DNA from: Rhyacophila brunnea
Lineage: Eukaryota; Arthropoda; Insecta; Trichoptera; Rhyacophilidae
DNA length: 64,000 nt
Assembly: GCA_022495005.1 (NCBI GenBank)
Contig: JAGYXB010000962.1
Span: 744,001-808,000, forward strand
Direction of reading: 5' to 3'
Below, piece by piece: positions 1 through 10,001 of the stretch. Within the stretch, counting starts at the first letter, position 1. The number at the start of each line of letters is the position of its first letter. The translations under genes were made by a program, and so were the position numbers. The notes below the pieces were generated by a model. That model searched no databases. It was not told the DNA's origin and was given only the letters and a program-made list of their open reading frames with translations.

Positions 1-1890
1 CCAAGTTGAACTTACTGTCTATTAAATACGTTTCTGAAAACATTCCGAATTACGACATTAGTGGATTCATTCAAAGAATCCAAATTTTAAATATAAATTT
101 TATATACATTTTTAACATTTCAAAAATCTACAGGAATATAGGTACTATTCTTCGTAGATTATTCCGACAGTAGTGAGATGGAACGGCGGGTAATTATTGT
201 TTAATAAACTCTATTGCCAGGTTTATTTTATCTCAGCCAGTTTTACTGGACGGCGCGAGCTTTCCTCCCAAATCGGTTTTCGCACAACTCACTACCAGAC
301 GGACCACCGAATAAACCGTACCGTAGCTTACACTATCAAATAACGTCGGTTACGTTGTTTTGCTCTACTTTATAATGCGATACAAGTTAAAACGCTAAAA
401 GGCACAGACCCTAAAAAAATGTCACGCGAATGAGATCGGGCTGTAATATTTTTGTCACTTACGTGCTAGGTGATATTGAACAGTTCTCCGTTTAAAACGC
501 AATTTACCAAAAAGTGTCGCTTACGTTGTTCTGCCGATTAAGGGTCGATATATATGCAGTCTGGCTACCCATTGGCCGATATAAATAGTCAGTATCTATT
601 ATCAGTTATTTTAATTAAATTTTATCGTATTTAATCTTTTAGTAAACTATTATTTTTGAGCCGTTCTACACAAAGCCGTCTTATAAATTTGTACTGTGTC
701 TACCTAAGTAAGTTGTCAAACCGACATTTGCAAAAATAATGATTGTAGGTACAAACTCGACAATTATTTTACAATTCAAAATTATTTACAGCGTTCTAAT
801 TGTGCACCACATTAAATATATTGTCTTCACTCGAATCAGCTCCCGTTTTATATGACCAGACATTTTAAAGTTTTTACAAGTCATAAAATAATAAAAAAAA
901 TCAATTGTGCGTATAATCAATAAATAAAACGGCTATCGTTTGTCGAACAGGCCAATAAAACGAAACGACTGCAACGCAGAGTTATGGCCATCATCATCCA
1001 TATTCATGAGAAGATTATCGCGGCTCGCGGCCCACCGGTTGTCATTATTTGTTATATTATAGCTCTAGGTAGATAGTGTTGAATGAATAGATAATATTAT
1101 AAGTAAATTTGATGTTGTTGACGGAATCTTTTATGGAGGCGGGCGCCACTCCAGCATTCCATCCCATATCCAGGTGGAGCATATCTCTGCACCCTATGTA
1201 TGTAAGAGATGCTCAAAAGAACATAATATGTAAGTACATAAGTATTTAAGTATATTATTTTTTGACGATTGATTGGTATATAGTGGGTGGGAATTGTGCT
1301 GTTCTCCGAAGGTTTAGAAGTAACCAGCCATTAGTAATGCCAGAATTGGGATGGCAGTAAGAACTGTGTTCAATCAAATCGCTTCGGATATTGATATAAT
1401 ATTCCACTTGCGTGAGCTGGGTTTAAGTGGACATTGTTTTATATATTTTTTAAATAGGGTCTAGTTATGTACTTTGCTCATCCGGTGAAATTTCATACAT
1501 GTAGTAATTATTTGAACCGAGACTCTCCAAATCAAAAAATCACTACTACACCAAATAGACCAAGGTGTACCTACCTACGTTGATTTATTATAAATATTTT
1601 AATTATTCGTTTAAATATAATATACGTTGACAAATTTATATGAAAAGCTGGTGAAACTCTAGTAACATAGCTATAATACTGGAGAGAAGTGAAGTACCTA
1701 CCTATTCCTGTTTTATGTATGACATTTAATCAAAACAAATAAAATTGGCATAAATAAAAATAACATCTGTACTAACCTATAGCAAATTATTCCATGTAAA
1801 GAAAAAAAAGAAAAAAATGGTTACGATGTTTTGCTGGGATAATCTGCGCATATTGTTTTTGTTCGCAATAATAATAATATCATCATCACG
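1..1890. other. AT-rich non-coding stretch, no gene seen
   Basis: No open frame of note and no recognised repeat. GC-richer patches lie near 240-340 and 960-1030. Two similar blocks around TTACGTTGTT (near 350 and 517) suggest an old, decayed direct duplication of about 170 bp, but I could not extend the match convincingly. Confidence 0.5.
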
Positions 1891-1905
1891 AGCCGTGAAA
1901 ACGTG

Positions 1906-2015
1906 ACACGGCCGGGTTACGCTGTACGGAACGGCGGAGGCAGGGTTGCGCTGCATGCGGCGACCGAGGCGGGGCTACGCTGGTTTATAAATAGCCGAGG
2001 CCGGATTGCGCTGGA
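1906..2015 (+). repeat. GC-rich imperfect tandem repeat, four units of about 30 bp
   Basis: Four units end in GGGTTACGCTG (1914), GGGTTGCGCTG (1943), GGGCTACGCTG (1972) and GGATTGCGCTG (2003), so the period is 29-31 bp. The block is far richer in G+C than its surroundings. It also creates open frames on both strands, which I read as by-products of the composition and not as genes. Confidence 0.7.
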
Positions 2016-2308
2016 GAAAATGTTCCGTGTGGTCGGAAAACGCGCAGTTTCACCGGGCGCCCATCGCATGCCTATGCAGATTGTTGGTAGGTAATCAATT
2101 ACGGTGTTATTTGCGCATAAGTTTAAAATCAGCGTTGGTATTGGCGGAAGGATGTATGTAGCGATTAATCGTAAAATTAACCTTGAATATTGTGTTCGAA
2201 TGTTAACAGATATAACCCTATAAAATATCATTTTAATTTTCAAATTGTGCCTAATTTTATTTCCTCCAACCACTCGCCGTGTTTTTGATACATTATATTC
2301 TTTTCAAA

Positions 2309-2474
2309 CAATGACATTATTAATGGACGACGCACTCAATACAGTAGCTAGCAAGCAAAATCGCGCATTCGCATGTATAGGTAGACGTCACGCAATTTCA
2401 TTATGCGATATCACGCATCGGGAGTTTATAGCAATATGACCTTTATTGTAATGGCGTTCGAGCAGTGTTTCTAA
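2309..2474 (+). repeat. Dispersed repeat R1, first copy
   Basis: This block is nearly the same as 62385-62561 in the same orientation. It starts at CAATGACATTATTAATGG and runs through ATTTATAGCAATATCACC to AGCAGTGTTTCTA. No terminal inverted repeat or coding potential is seen, so it is probably an unclassified transposon or SINE body. Confidence 0.75.
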
Positions 2475-2504
2475 TGTCAATATTCATTTGAGCGAACCCG
2501 TTCG

Positions 2505-2612
2505 AGCCGAACCATTCGGCAGACCCAACAAAAAGCATCAGGAATTTATAGCAATATCACCTTTATTGTAATGGCGTTACAACAGATTATGCCATTCGGC
2601 AGACCCGACAAT
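2505..2612 (+). repeat. Partial local duplication of the R1 tail
   Basis: The R1 3' portion (GAATTTATAGCAATATCACC) recurs at 2541, and CCATTCGGCAGACCC occurs at both about 2511 and 2591, bracketing it. The R1 tail has therefore been partly duplicated in tandem next to the full copy. Confidence 0.6.
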
Positions 2613-3165
2613 AAAGTGAGTGTCATTTTCTTTTCCGGATGATTCGTCCATATTAATGTCATTGTTTTCAAACAACACAAAAGGCCATGCGGCCTAATGA
2701 AATTAGTATAGTGAAGCAAAAGTGCATTTTGTACCTAGTAGAAGAGAAACAATAATAATTACAAGATAAAAAGAACTTTTTATATACAACGTTTTTAAAT
2801 TTTCTGTTGAATTATTATGCTCAAACTTGTACTTGATATGAAGTAAATAAAAAACAAACAAATATAAAATACTGAAATGTCATTTTGACATTTCATTTTG
2901 ATTTCCATAGTAACGCATTTATATATTAATAATTTAGTTGCTAGGACCACCTCCTTAGCAACCAATAATAGTCTTACGTTTTACGGATTTTTCTGAAATA
3001 TCTTTCCATACAAAACAGCATTAACTGAAAATGAATTCAACTCTGCTTAAAGATGGCTAAAAGTTTCAAATGTCTAGCTAGTCGGTCGTTAAAAATCGAT
3101 TGCAAGATTTGTACTGGACAATCAACCAAGGGACAAATAAGAATACGAGCTGATAAAAACGTTGT
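2613..3165. other. Non-coding stretch, nothing recognised
   Basis: AT-rich sequence with no supported gene. A short palindromic patch around 2876-2900 (AATGTCATTTTGACATTTCATTTTGA) is the only structure noticed; it is too short to classify. Confidence 0.4.
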
Positions 3166-3169
3166 AAAA

Positions 3170-3292
3170 AACGCCCAGGCTTTGAGAAAGTCACATAAAT
3201 ATATTGTGAGATCACCGAGAATTGAACTAGCCCCTCGTCCCGGCGCCGGGTGAAAGGCCCAGCGCCTTACGCACTGGACGACGCGGACAACC
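3170..3292 (-). mobile_element. tRNA-derived SINE (family S1), degraded minus-strand copy
   Basis: Read on the minus strand, a GC-rich tRNA-like head with a B-box-like TAGTTCAATTCTCGG is followed by ATTTATGTGACTTTCTCAAAGCCTGGGCG. That body matches the S1 SINE at 43147-43345 (ATTTATGTG...TTCAAAGCCTGGGTG). The head is diverged from the other S1 copies and the 3' part beyond the CCTGGGCG block is missing or unrecognisable. Confidence 0.6.
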
Positions 3293-3534
3293 TTCCACAC
3301 CCTTTATGCCAGCGTACATCGTGGCAAAAATAACGTTAATACAATTAAAAATGAATAATCTAGACGAGTGAAAATCTATGTAGGCAAAAAAAAATACTTT
3401 TTTTTTTATTATAATCAGGAAATAAAATTCTACATGACAATTAGGTATCATTAACGTAGATACCAGTATAAATTATTATTTTACACCAAATTGTATAGCA
3501 CCACATATTTAAAAAATGTTAATGTATGTGAAGT

Positions 3535-3645
3535 AAAATAGCACCACAGGCGACTTTTTAAAGCAAATTTATGATGTGTTAATGTCACTAAGCTAGTCGA
3601 CGCACCACGTCGGACCTCGCTTTCAGCCATGCCCAGGGCCCCGAT
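3535..3645 (+). mobile_element. Fragment of MITE family B
   Basis: The stretch with AAAATAGCACCACAGGCGAC, GCAAATTTATGATGTGTT and GTCGACGCACCACGTCGG parallels the interior of the complete family B element at 43420-43827 (AAAATAGCGGCGCAGGTGAC, GCAAATTTGTGGTCTGTG, GGTCGACTCACGTCGGG). No terminal CATGGCCCCC is found here, so it is a decayed internal piece. Confidence 0.55.
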
Positions 3646-3669
3646 TTCCTAACTATCGACTCGTGTGGC

Positions 3670-3890
3670 ACCAGACGACATGACGTAATTGTGACGTCAG
3701 CTAATACATGCTCGAGGCATGCCGGCCGCGCGCAGTGCTCACCGTAGATAATTATTACGATGAAACACCTATATGTGTATGGTGACAATGAATAGCGCCG
3801 CTGTCTGAGTAGCGTGATTTTCTCGAGTGCTATTATCACTCCGGTAGTACGTCACAATGATGTCATATGACGTCATGTCGACCGGGAAAC
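3670..3890. repeat. Inverted repeat carrying several TGACGTCA-like sites
   Basis: The left arm (about 3673-3705, CGACATGACGTAATTGTGAC) is mirrored by the right arm (about 3838-3883), which reads CGACATGACGTCATATGACA on the minus strand and has a roughly 10-bp insertion. Both arms hold CRE-type TGACGTCA/TGACGTAA motifs. It may be a small palindromic MITE; a regulatory role is only possible, not shown. Confidence 0.5.
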
Positions 3891-3899
3891 TTGCACTCG

Positions 3900-4430
3900 C
3901 AAGTTCTAACATAGGGCCCCAGGACGTACACTAAGTTGTGCTTCTGATGATGACGATGATATATACCTACCTAATATGATTGGCACAAAAAGGTAACTAA
4001 CTACATATCTGTATGTAAATATATATTAATTATTAATCCGTTTAAAACGTTTATTTAAAACTTCCAACCGCGGAAGACGACAGAGCTTTTTATTATATTA
4101 AAGTTTAAAACAATAACAATCAGCAGGCACGCTTTGTCGTTCTGTTTTAAATTAAATTTAAAATGAATAATATTGAGTTAGCGACGCCGAGCGGCTGTTA
4201 TAATTACTACAATCGGGCGACGGATTTCATAATAATTAATTTAATAAACAGTCATACGCCTCCTCGTGTGCGGCCGCCGTATTAAACGGTCTACCACCGT
4301 TCTACGCTGGAATCAGCCATATTAGTTGGCCGCCCGTGTATTTACATATTTTAACACTATGCCGGAGGAAAGCTAGACATAACTTTTCGACAAAGAAATG
4401 GAATGATACGGGTTCGAGTCTCGCTTAGTA
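3900..4430. other. Non-coding stretch with a B-box-like site
   Basis: No gene is seen. GGGTTCGAGTCTCGC at 4410 resembles an RNA polymerase III B box, but no convincing A box precedes it, so I do not call a SINE. Confidence 0.35.
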
Positions 4431-4440
4431 AGTTAGTATT

Positions 4441-4467
4441 TGGGCATTTTCGCCAAAGTTTGTACAT
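4441..4467 (+). repeat. 27-nt inverted repeat, left arm
   Basis: TGGGCATTTTCGCCAAAGTT plus TGTACAT is the exact reverse complement of 6317-6343, about 1.85 kb away. The flanks do not match, so this may be the terminus of an unrecognised element or a short shared repeat. Confidence 0.6.
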
Positions 4468-4479
4468 TGCGTTTTTGGC

Positions 4480-5670
4480 ATGTCCCATGACTTTGATTGA
4501 TTTTTTCATAGTTATTATATTATAAAATGTTGGAAAGTTATGTACTTTTAACATGCAAATTTATTAATTTACTCTATTCAATCAGTTAAATACAACTATC
4601 TGACCTGTATATATTTTTAATTGATTTTTATCGAAAGTTTCGTCCCACCCATAATTCATAAGTTAATTATATTATAAAATGCAAGCTTATTATCTCTATT
4701 GAAAAAGGTATATCCACAATTTTAGCATGTTTTCAATAAATATGTTTTTTTTTAATGTAGCATTTTTGTATAACACTGATCGCCATGTACACTTTAAATT
4801 GATATACAAAAATTCCACTACTGAACGATTTATAAGGTAAGAAAACACATTTTCTATTTCACATACTACACATATGGTTATCTTTCATACACATATAATA
4901 AAACATATCGCATTTATAAAACTAAGCTAACTCAAACACTTCTGAAACAGAATCCGTTACTTCCATTCCGAAACTATATTGGTGGTAACGTATATGTAAT
5001 GTAAAAGTAACGAAATGGCATGCATAAAGATGTGTGTTTAGTTCTTCATAGATTATAAAAATTTTATTTTGTCTGATGAAAAACAAAAATATTTTCATTA
5101 AAAAATATAGAAAATAACCTGGATTAAAAAAGTATGTGATATATCGAATACGCAAAAATATAAAAGTATGGAGATAAAAAAAAACAACAGATGAAATAAT
5201 TGCGAGACGGCATGGCTCTGTCATACTCTTTCTGTTATACGCCACCAAAATAAAACTTCTCCATACATTTTAGGCATAGAAATTTATAAAAATGTATGAA
5301 AAAGTATTTTTTGTCACGTTTAACAGAAATAAACCTAGAACTGTAGGTATTCACGTGTCAGAAAAGTACGTCTTGATTACAATCAACCTGTATTTTTTAT
5401 GTTGATGAATACAATTAAATTTCAAGAAACTAAAACTATTACGAGGAAGATGGGACCGACTGAATTTGCTTGTTATAAGCTTACTCGATATCAGATAGCA
5501 TGTCACATTACACAAAAAGTCGAAAATAAAAAATTTGGAAACGAAAATCCCGAAACGAGCATGGCGAAGTTGTTTATTGTAATTAACGCTGGTAGACCTA
5601 ACTTCACAAACCTTGGATTTTTCAACCATATGCGTGGATACTTTTTTATTATTGTCGGTGAAACACCAAT
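4480..5670. other. AT-rich stretch with unassigned open frames
   Basis: Open frames of 108 codons (4922-5248, minus), 92 codons (5399-5677, plus) and 115 codons (5351-5698, minus) overlap each other and show no recognisable domain, signal or codon pattern. I regard them as chance frames. Confidence 0.45.
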
Positions 5671-5677
5671 AAGGTAG

Positions 5678-5998
5678 GTACAGAGTCATTGAATCCAATT
5701 TTTATTGAATTTTTAAAACTACACACAGTGTCATATCCGATACCGTTTGTTTAAGTATGTATAAATTCAATTTTAAATCCGAGATCTCGCATGTATCGTC
5801 GAAGTCATAGACATGTAATATAATCTGAGTAAAATAATATTGCGTTTAATCTATTAAATTTTATATCTAAAATTATCGTCATTAAATACATACTTTACCA
5901 TTAATTTTAGTTCCATAAAATGTTTATTAACATGATTAGAAGTAGTATTCTTTAAATCAGATTATTGGTTTTTTCAAATGAAAAATATTACGCAGGGG
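5678..5998 (+). repeat. Direct repeat D1, longer copy (321 bp)
   Basis: From GTACAGAG to TACGCAGGG this matches 6673-6907 in order along its whole length, sharing GATACCGTTTGTT, AAGTCATAGACA, TATCTAAAATTA, CGTCATTAAA and ATTACGCAGGG-type blocks. The other copy is about a quarter shorter because of many scattered 1-4 base losses. Confidence 0.75.
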
Positions 5999-6316
5999 AA
6001 CGAAATGTGCCCAAAATTAAAATTCAATAATATTTTTTGACTATTTTTTTATTTTGAAGTGTATGGTTTTTTTAATCTAATAGAGCTCTTTTAAGTGATA
6101 AAAAGTGTTTCATTCATGTTTTAAAAGCTAAGTTTCGTAGTCACGGAACGGAAACTTATTATGCCCAATTTCATAATAAAAATGATATAAATATTGTATT
6201 AATCAATATTTTGCTGAAAAATTGCTATCACCAATTCAGTAATAGAACAAGGAATCTGCTAGCTATATAAAAATGGTTAATTTGAGTGAAAAAATAATAT
6301 TACCCAAATTTCAAAC

Positions 6317-6343
6317 ATGTACAAACTTTGGCGAAAATGCCCA
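6317..6343 (-). repeat. 27-nt inverted repeat, right arm
   Basis: Exact reverse complement of 4441-4467. Nearby sequence (5990-6345) repeats the TGCCCAA theme several times on the plus strand (6008, 6161, 6338). Confidence 0.6.
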
Positions 6344-6611
6344 TTTATCAATTTCGAAAATATAATTTTAATAAGCAAGTATATCTCTGAGGTATTCCAA
6401 ATTATGTAACATTTGTTTCACGATAACAAAAATGAATTATACAATTTGGTCATCAATTAATAAAGATTTATTAATACTCAAGTAGCATTTAATGTATTCG
6501 TAAGATTGGTGGCGACCAGTGGATGTATCGGTATCCGATCCGATATACGCAAATAGTGCACACTAAACTTTGTTAGTCAAGCGTATTTGTTTTCATTGAA
6601 CTAAAACTACA

Positions 6612-6702
6612 ACGACGCCTGAAGATGCCGAAAGGCGAAACCCGGGTCGCGAGAAACGACTTAAATGGAATAGTACAGAGCTTGAATCCATTAGAATTTA
6701 AA
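6612..6702 (+). ncRNA. Dispersed repeat with a hammerhead-ribozyme-like core, copy 1
   Basis: The segment is nearly identical to 47854-47944. Positions 6619-6648 read CTGAAGA, then a GCC-GAAA-GGC hairpin, GAA, and ACCCGGGT ending in C. This is the order of a hammerhead core: CUGANGA, stem II, GAA, a very short stem III (ACCC/GGGT) and a GUC cleavage triplet. The 5' ACGACGC can pair over three bases with the GCG after the triplet as the start of stem I. One extra U lies between CUGAAGA and stem II. Such minimal hammerheads are known from Penelope-like retroelements. Activity is not shown, and no Penelope coding sequence is seen. Confidence 0.45.
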
Positions 6703-6907
6703 ACTACAACGTGTAGATACCGTTTGTTAAGTTTATAAATTCAATTAAACCCTGCATTATTCAAGTCATAGACAGTATATAATAGTAAAAAATATTCGTT
6801 TATCTATAAAATATCTAAAATTACGTCATTAAAACATACTTCCATAATTTTAGATAGTTTATAGATAGAAGAGTATCTTTATCGATTATGGTCTGATATA
6901 CGCAGGG
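6673..6907 (+). repeat. Direct repeat D1, shortened copy (235 bp)
   Basis: Collinear with 5678-5998 but shortened throughout by small deletions. Its first 30 bases are also the 3' tail of the hammerhead-like repeat, so D1 and that repeat share the GTACAGAG...GAATCCATT segment. Confidence 0.7.
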
Positions 6908-6909
6908 CT

Positions 6910-8200
6910 AAATGATTTTTTTTAAAACTAACCAACATAATCTGTATTCTTAATTCAACGACAAAATAAGAAGGTACCTAGGCCTGAAAAAGTGTGCATT
7001 ATTTTTGTCGGATCGCCCGTTGCATACTTATGGTAAAATAACAGGGACATTTTCATATTTTAAGATTTGCAAGATGGCTGTTCTAATTACATAATTATTT
7101 TCTAGGAATTACGGGATCGGAAACTTTTTAAAACTTTATTTTATCATCTACATTCACTTAGTCATAATAAAAAACTGTATTGAAACATGATTTACAAATT
7201 AAATTGTGGAAAAATACTAAAAGGGCCCAAGGATCGCAGAACGAGCGTAGGATCCCTAAATTCCAGGATTGCAACACCCACAGTAGGAAGGTATGGTCAG
7301 AAATATATAATTAACTAATCAAAATTGAAACAGTTACCTAAAATACAGTTAATTTACCCATTTACGCCGAGAGAACCGAATAAGAGAAGTGTTGTTGTCT
7401 ATTATGGTAGGCCGTGGGATAAAGGTGGCGGAGACGTTTAGATAAGGCAGGATGGCGGTGCGACGGACTCACGTCTCCCTATTAGTCCCATTAAAAGGGC
7501 ATTAATCAACTGGGCCGCCACGGTCCGCCACTGTGTTAATGTTACCCCGTTTACGCTGGGTGAATTATAAACAAAATGAAAACTAAAAATATTTTTTAAA
7601 AATGTATTAAATACAAATAATAACAAACGGAACGAGTAGATTAATGACAGTTACGACACGGCATTGTAATATACAATTTTAATAAAAAAGTGTTTTAATG
7701 TTGATGATTAATTTCTATTAGGTACAACAACATTATGTTCTCTATAAGTACCTATTGTGTTTTTTTACAAATAACTAGGGACAAGATACGAAGGGAAAAT
7801 TATCCCAACTAAGATCATCAGGCTTATTAAATAGTGTCAGAATTAAGAAACTCACGTGGCATCCGTTAAAATAGTCAAGTACCTATACCGCACACAGATT
7901 TCAAGCAAATAATATTTGCTATTCATGTACCACGTATTATAATAGTGTTCTTCATTTACTCATAGGCAAGATAAAATGTTCCTGAATTTCGATTGAAATA
8001 CAATACAATTCAGCCACGATGTAGTGGCATCGCTAGTCACTAAACGGCCGCCTAACGTTAAGCGGTAGTTAATGCTACTTATGTACTTAAGTGTAATTAA
8101 GCATTTGGCTCAAGACCCAAAGGAAAGACAATCATCACTACGTCATGTATGATTATTGATTAGACAACACGGAAAAAGCATCCAAAGCATAGTAGGTACC
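6910..8200. other. Non-coding stretch with a GC-richer island
   Basis: No supported gene. The part 7370-7560 (GGTGGCGGAGACG, GGGCCGCCACGGTCCGCC) is distinctly GC-richer and may be a decayed repeat; the rest is AT-rich and featureless. Confidence 0.4.
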
Positions 8201-8359
8201 TTATGCCGAGTCCACATTGGCAACATGTCACGCGACAACCTCGTTAAATTTTACGATAATTATCATAATTGCTTAAGAAATTTTACGATAATTATCATAC
8301 TTATCGTAAAATTTAACGACGTTGCCGCGCGACATATTGCCAATGTGGACCCGGCATTA
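8201..8359. mobile_element. Palindromic MITE P1, copy 1
   Basis: A long hairpin. ATGCCGAGTCCACATTGGC at the left pairs with GCCAATGTGGACCCGGCAT at the right, with TTAAATTTTACGATAATTAT inverted in the middle. It is homologous to 39523-39647 but has an extra central repeat of TTTTACGATAATTATCATA. No coding sequence, so it depended on a transposase in trans. Confidence 0.85.
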
Positions 8360-9029
8360 GATAGACCATAGGGAATATCAACAAGGTTTCTATTTACTTT
8401 GTGGTTTAGTCGTTAGAGCCTTCAGTCTGGAAAACCCAAAGACATATTGTGATCGAATTTCACTTTGAGTTCTTCTTTAGAATTAATTTAAGTGTTGTTG
8501 TTATGATATATGGATTTTAAAAATACACAAACTAATATATATGTAGGTACCATTGATGTCGATGTTGTAAACGTCATTAAGTACCTAGGTAACGTTATAC
8601 ATAGGTACACATGACAGGTGAGTAATAAAAATTATTAAATTTATTACTATGTTGTAAAATGAGGTTTTAGTTGCATACATCCCTTTTGATTGGCACGTTC
8701 AACAGTTAAATATTCAAATAGCTCAAATCTTGTTGACAAAGCTATATATAGAAAGGCCTGGCAATCATGACTCGGCATTTTTCCACCAATCAGTTTAGTA
8801 GAAGACGAAAACACTTACGCGACGATTATAATACGATTCAACAATAATTATTTTACATTACATAAACAGTTTACCATTGTGGGTTTAAAATATATATAAG
8901 TAATATAGTTCAATGTACATTAACGGCGGTGGTCCAATAATATATGTACCTACTTATGACAATAAGACAAGTATCTCCCCTGCACAACATTAATTATAAC
9001 AATCATATTTTTACACTCAATAATGATTC
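8360..9029. other. Non-coding stretch, nothing recognised
   Basis: AT-rich, with TAGGTAC/GTACCTA tracts typical of this genome. No open frame or repeat was identified. Confidence 0.4.
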
Positions 9030-9403
9030 TTAAGACGATACTTCAGTGAAACGGCAAATAATTTTCAACTATAGGCGCGACGAAATTTTGGACTCGCTGG
9101 CATTCGAAGAGCGAACGTCGAGGTCGAGGTGTGAATACGTCAATTTGTTTCGTGATGGCGACGGGGGTATTAATTCTTAAATCGTGTAAAGATGAGTAAA
9201 AACGTTACCCATTTACTTGAAAAAGAAAACATGTGAATGAATATATTATTATTGTTACTAATAGAACAATAAACATAACATTAAATGTACGCATGTTGGA
9301 TTTATATGACAAATTATATTTCGTTCGGCATTTGCACCCGCGACCCGCGCATCGCCTAGCCACGATCTTTTTAGACCATGCCTCAACTGAGGTACAGCCT
9401 TAA
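9030..9403 (-). mobile_element. TTAA-bounded MITE family T, copy 1
   Basis: Bounded by TTAA at 9030 and 9400. The ends are similar inverted sequences (GACGATACTTCAGTG and, from the other side, GGCTGTACCTCAGTT). The interior is shared with the copies at 9630, 10998 (partial), 19093, 26880, 27515 and 28888, including GCGATGCGCGG and AACATGCGTCCATTTAATGT. The TTAA target suggests mobilisation by a piggyBac-type or other TTAA-specific transposase, although the ends lack the usual CCY start. Confidence 0.8.
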
Positions 9404-9453
9404 TAGAACAATAATTATTCATTTACCTTATTATTTTAATATTGGCCTCAAGT

Positions 9454-9630
9454 GCCATACGTCGAATACTGACAACAGCTCTTCGGTTTATGCAACATGA
9501 CGCTCGTTTAATATTGGTGTATTGAAGATTGCAACACACACGATTGCAACACACACTATTGCACGTCTATAATGCGTGGTTTAGTTTCGTAGGACACCCA
9601 CACGATTTAGCCTGTGGGAATTCTATTTAT
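9454..9630 (+). repeat. Dispersed repeat R2, first copy, between two inverted T MITEs
   Basis: CCATACGTCGAATACTGAC, CACACACTATTGCACGT and AATGCGTG blocks match 53050-53231 in order. Here the block fills the gap between two T MITEs in inverted orientation; the copy at 53 kb has no such flanks. Confidence 0.65.
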
Positions 9631-10001
9631 TAAGGCTATTTCTCAGTTGAGGCATGGTCTAAAAAGATCGTGGCTAGGCGATGCGCGGATTATGCAAATG
9701 ACGCGTGCCGAACGAAATATAATTTGTCATATAAATCCAACATGCGTCCATTTAATGTTCTGTTTATTGTTCAATTAGTAACAATAATAATATATTCATT
9801 GACATGTTTTCTTTTTCAAGTTAATGGGTATCGTTTTTTAGTCATATTTACACGATTCAAGAATTCATACTCCCGTCGCCATCACGAAACAAATTGACGT
9901 ATTCACAGCTCGACGTTTGCTCTCCGATTGCCAGCGAGTCCTAAATTTCGTCGCACCGATAGTTGAAAATTATTTGCCGTTTCACTGAAGCACCGTCTTA
10001 A
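9630..10001 (+). mobile_element. TTAA-bounded MITE family T, copy 2 (inverted to copy 1)
   Basis: TTAA at 9630 and 9998, same family as 9030-9403 in opposite orientation. Internal ATG-started frames (such as 9670-9897) are incidental: they recur in other copies with disruptions. The right part from 9821 is included in the 906-bp segmental duplication. Confidence 0.85.

Noticed and set aside
5351..5698. Overlapping 92- and 115-codon frames on opposite strands
   Set aside because: No domain, AT-driven composition and mutual overlap; probably chance.
9670..9897. 75-codon frame as a gene
   Set aside because: It lies inside a non-coding TTAA MITE; other copies (19110, 27.6 kb) break the frame.
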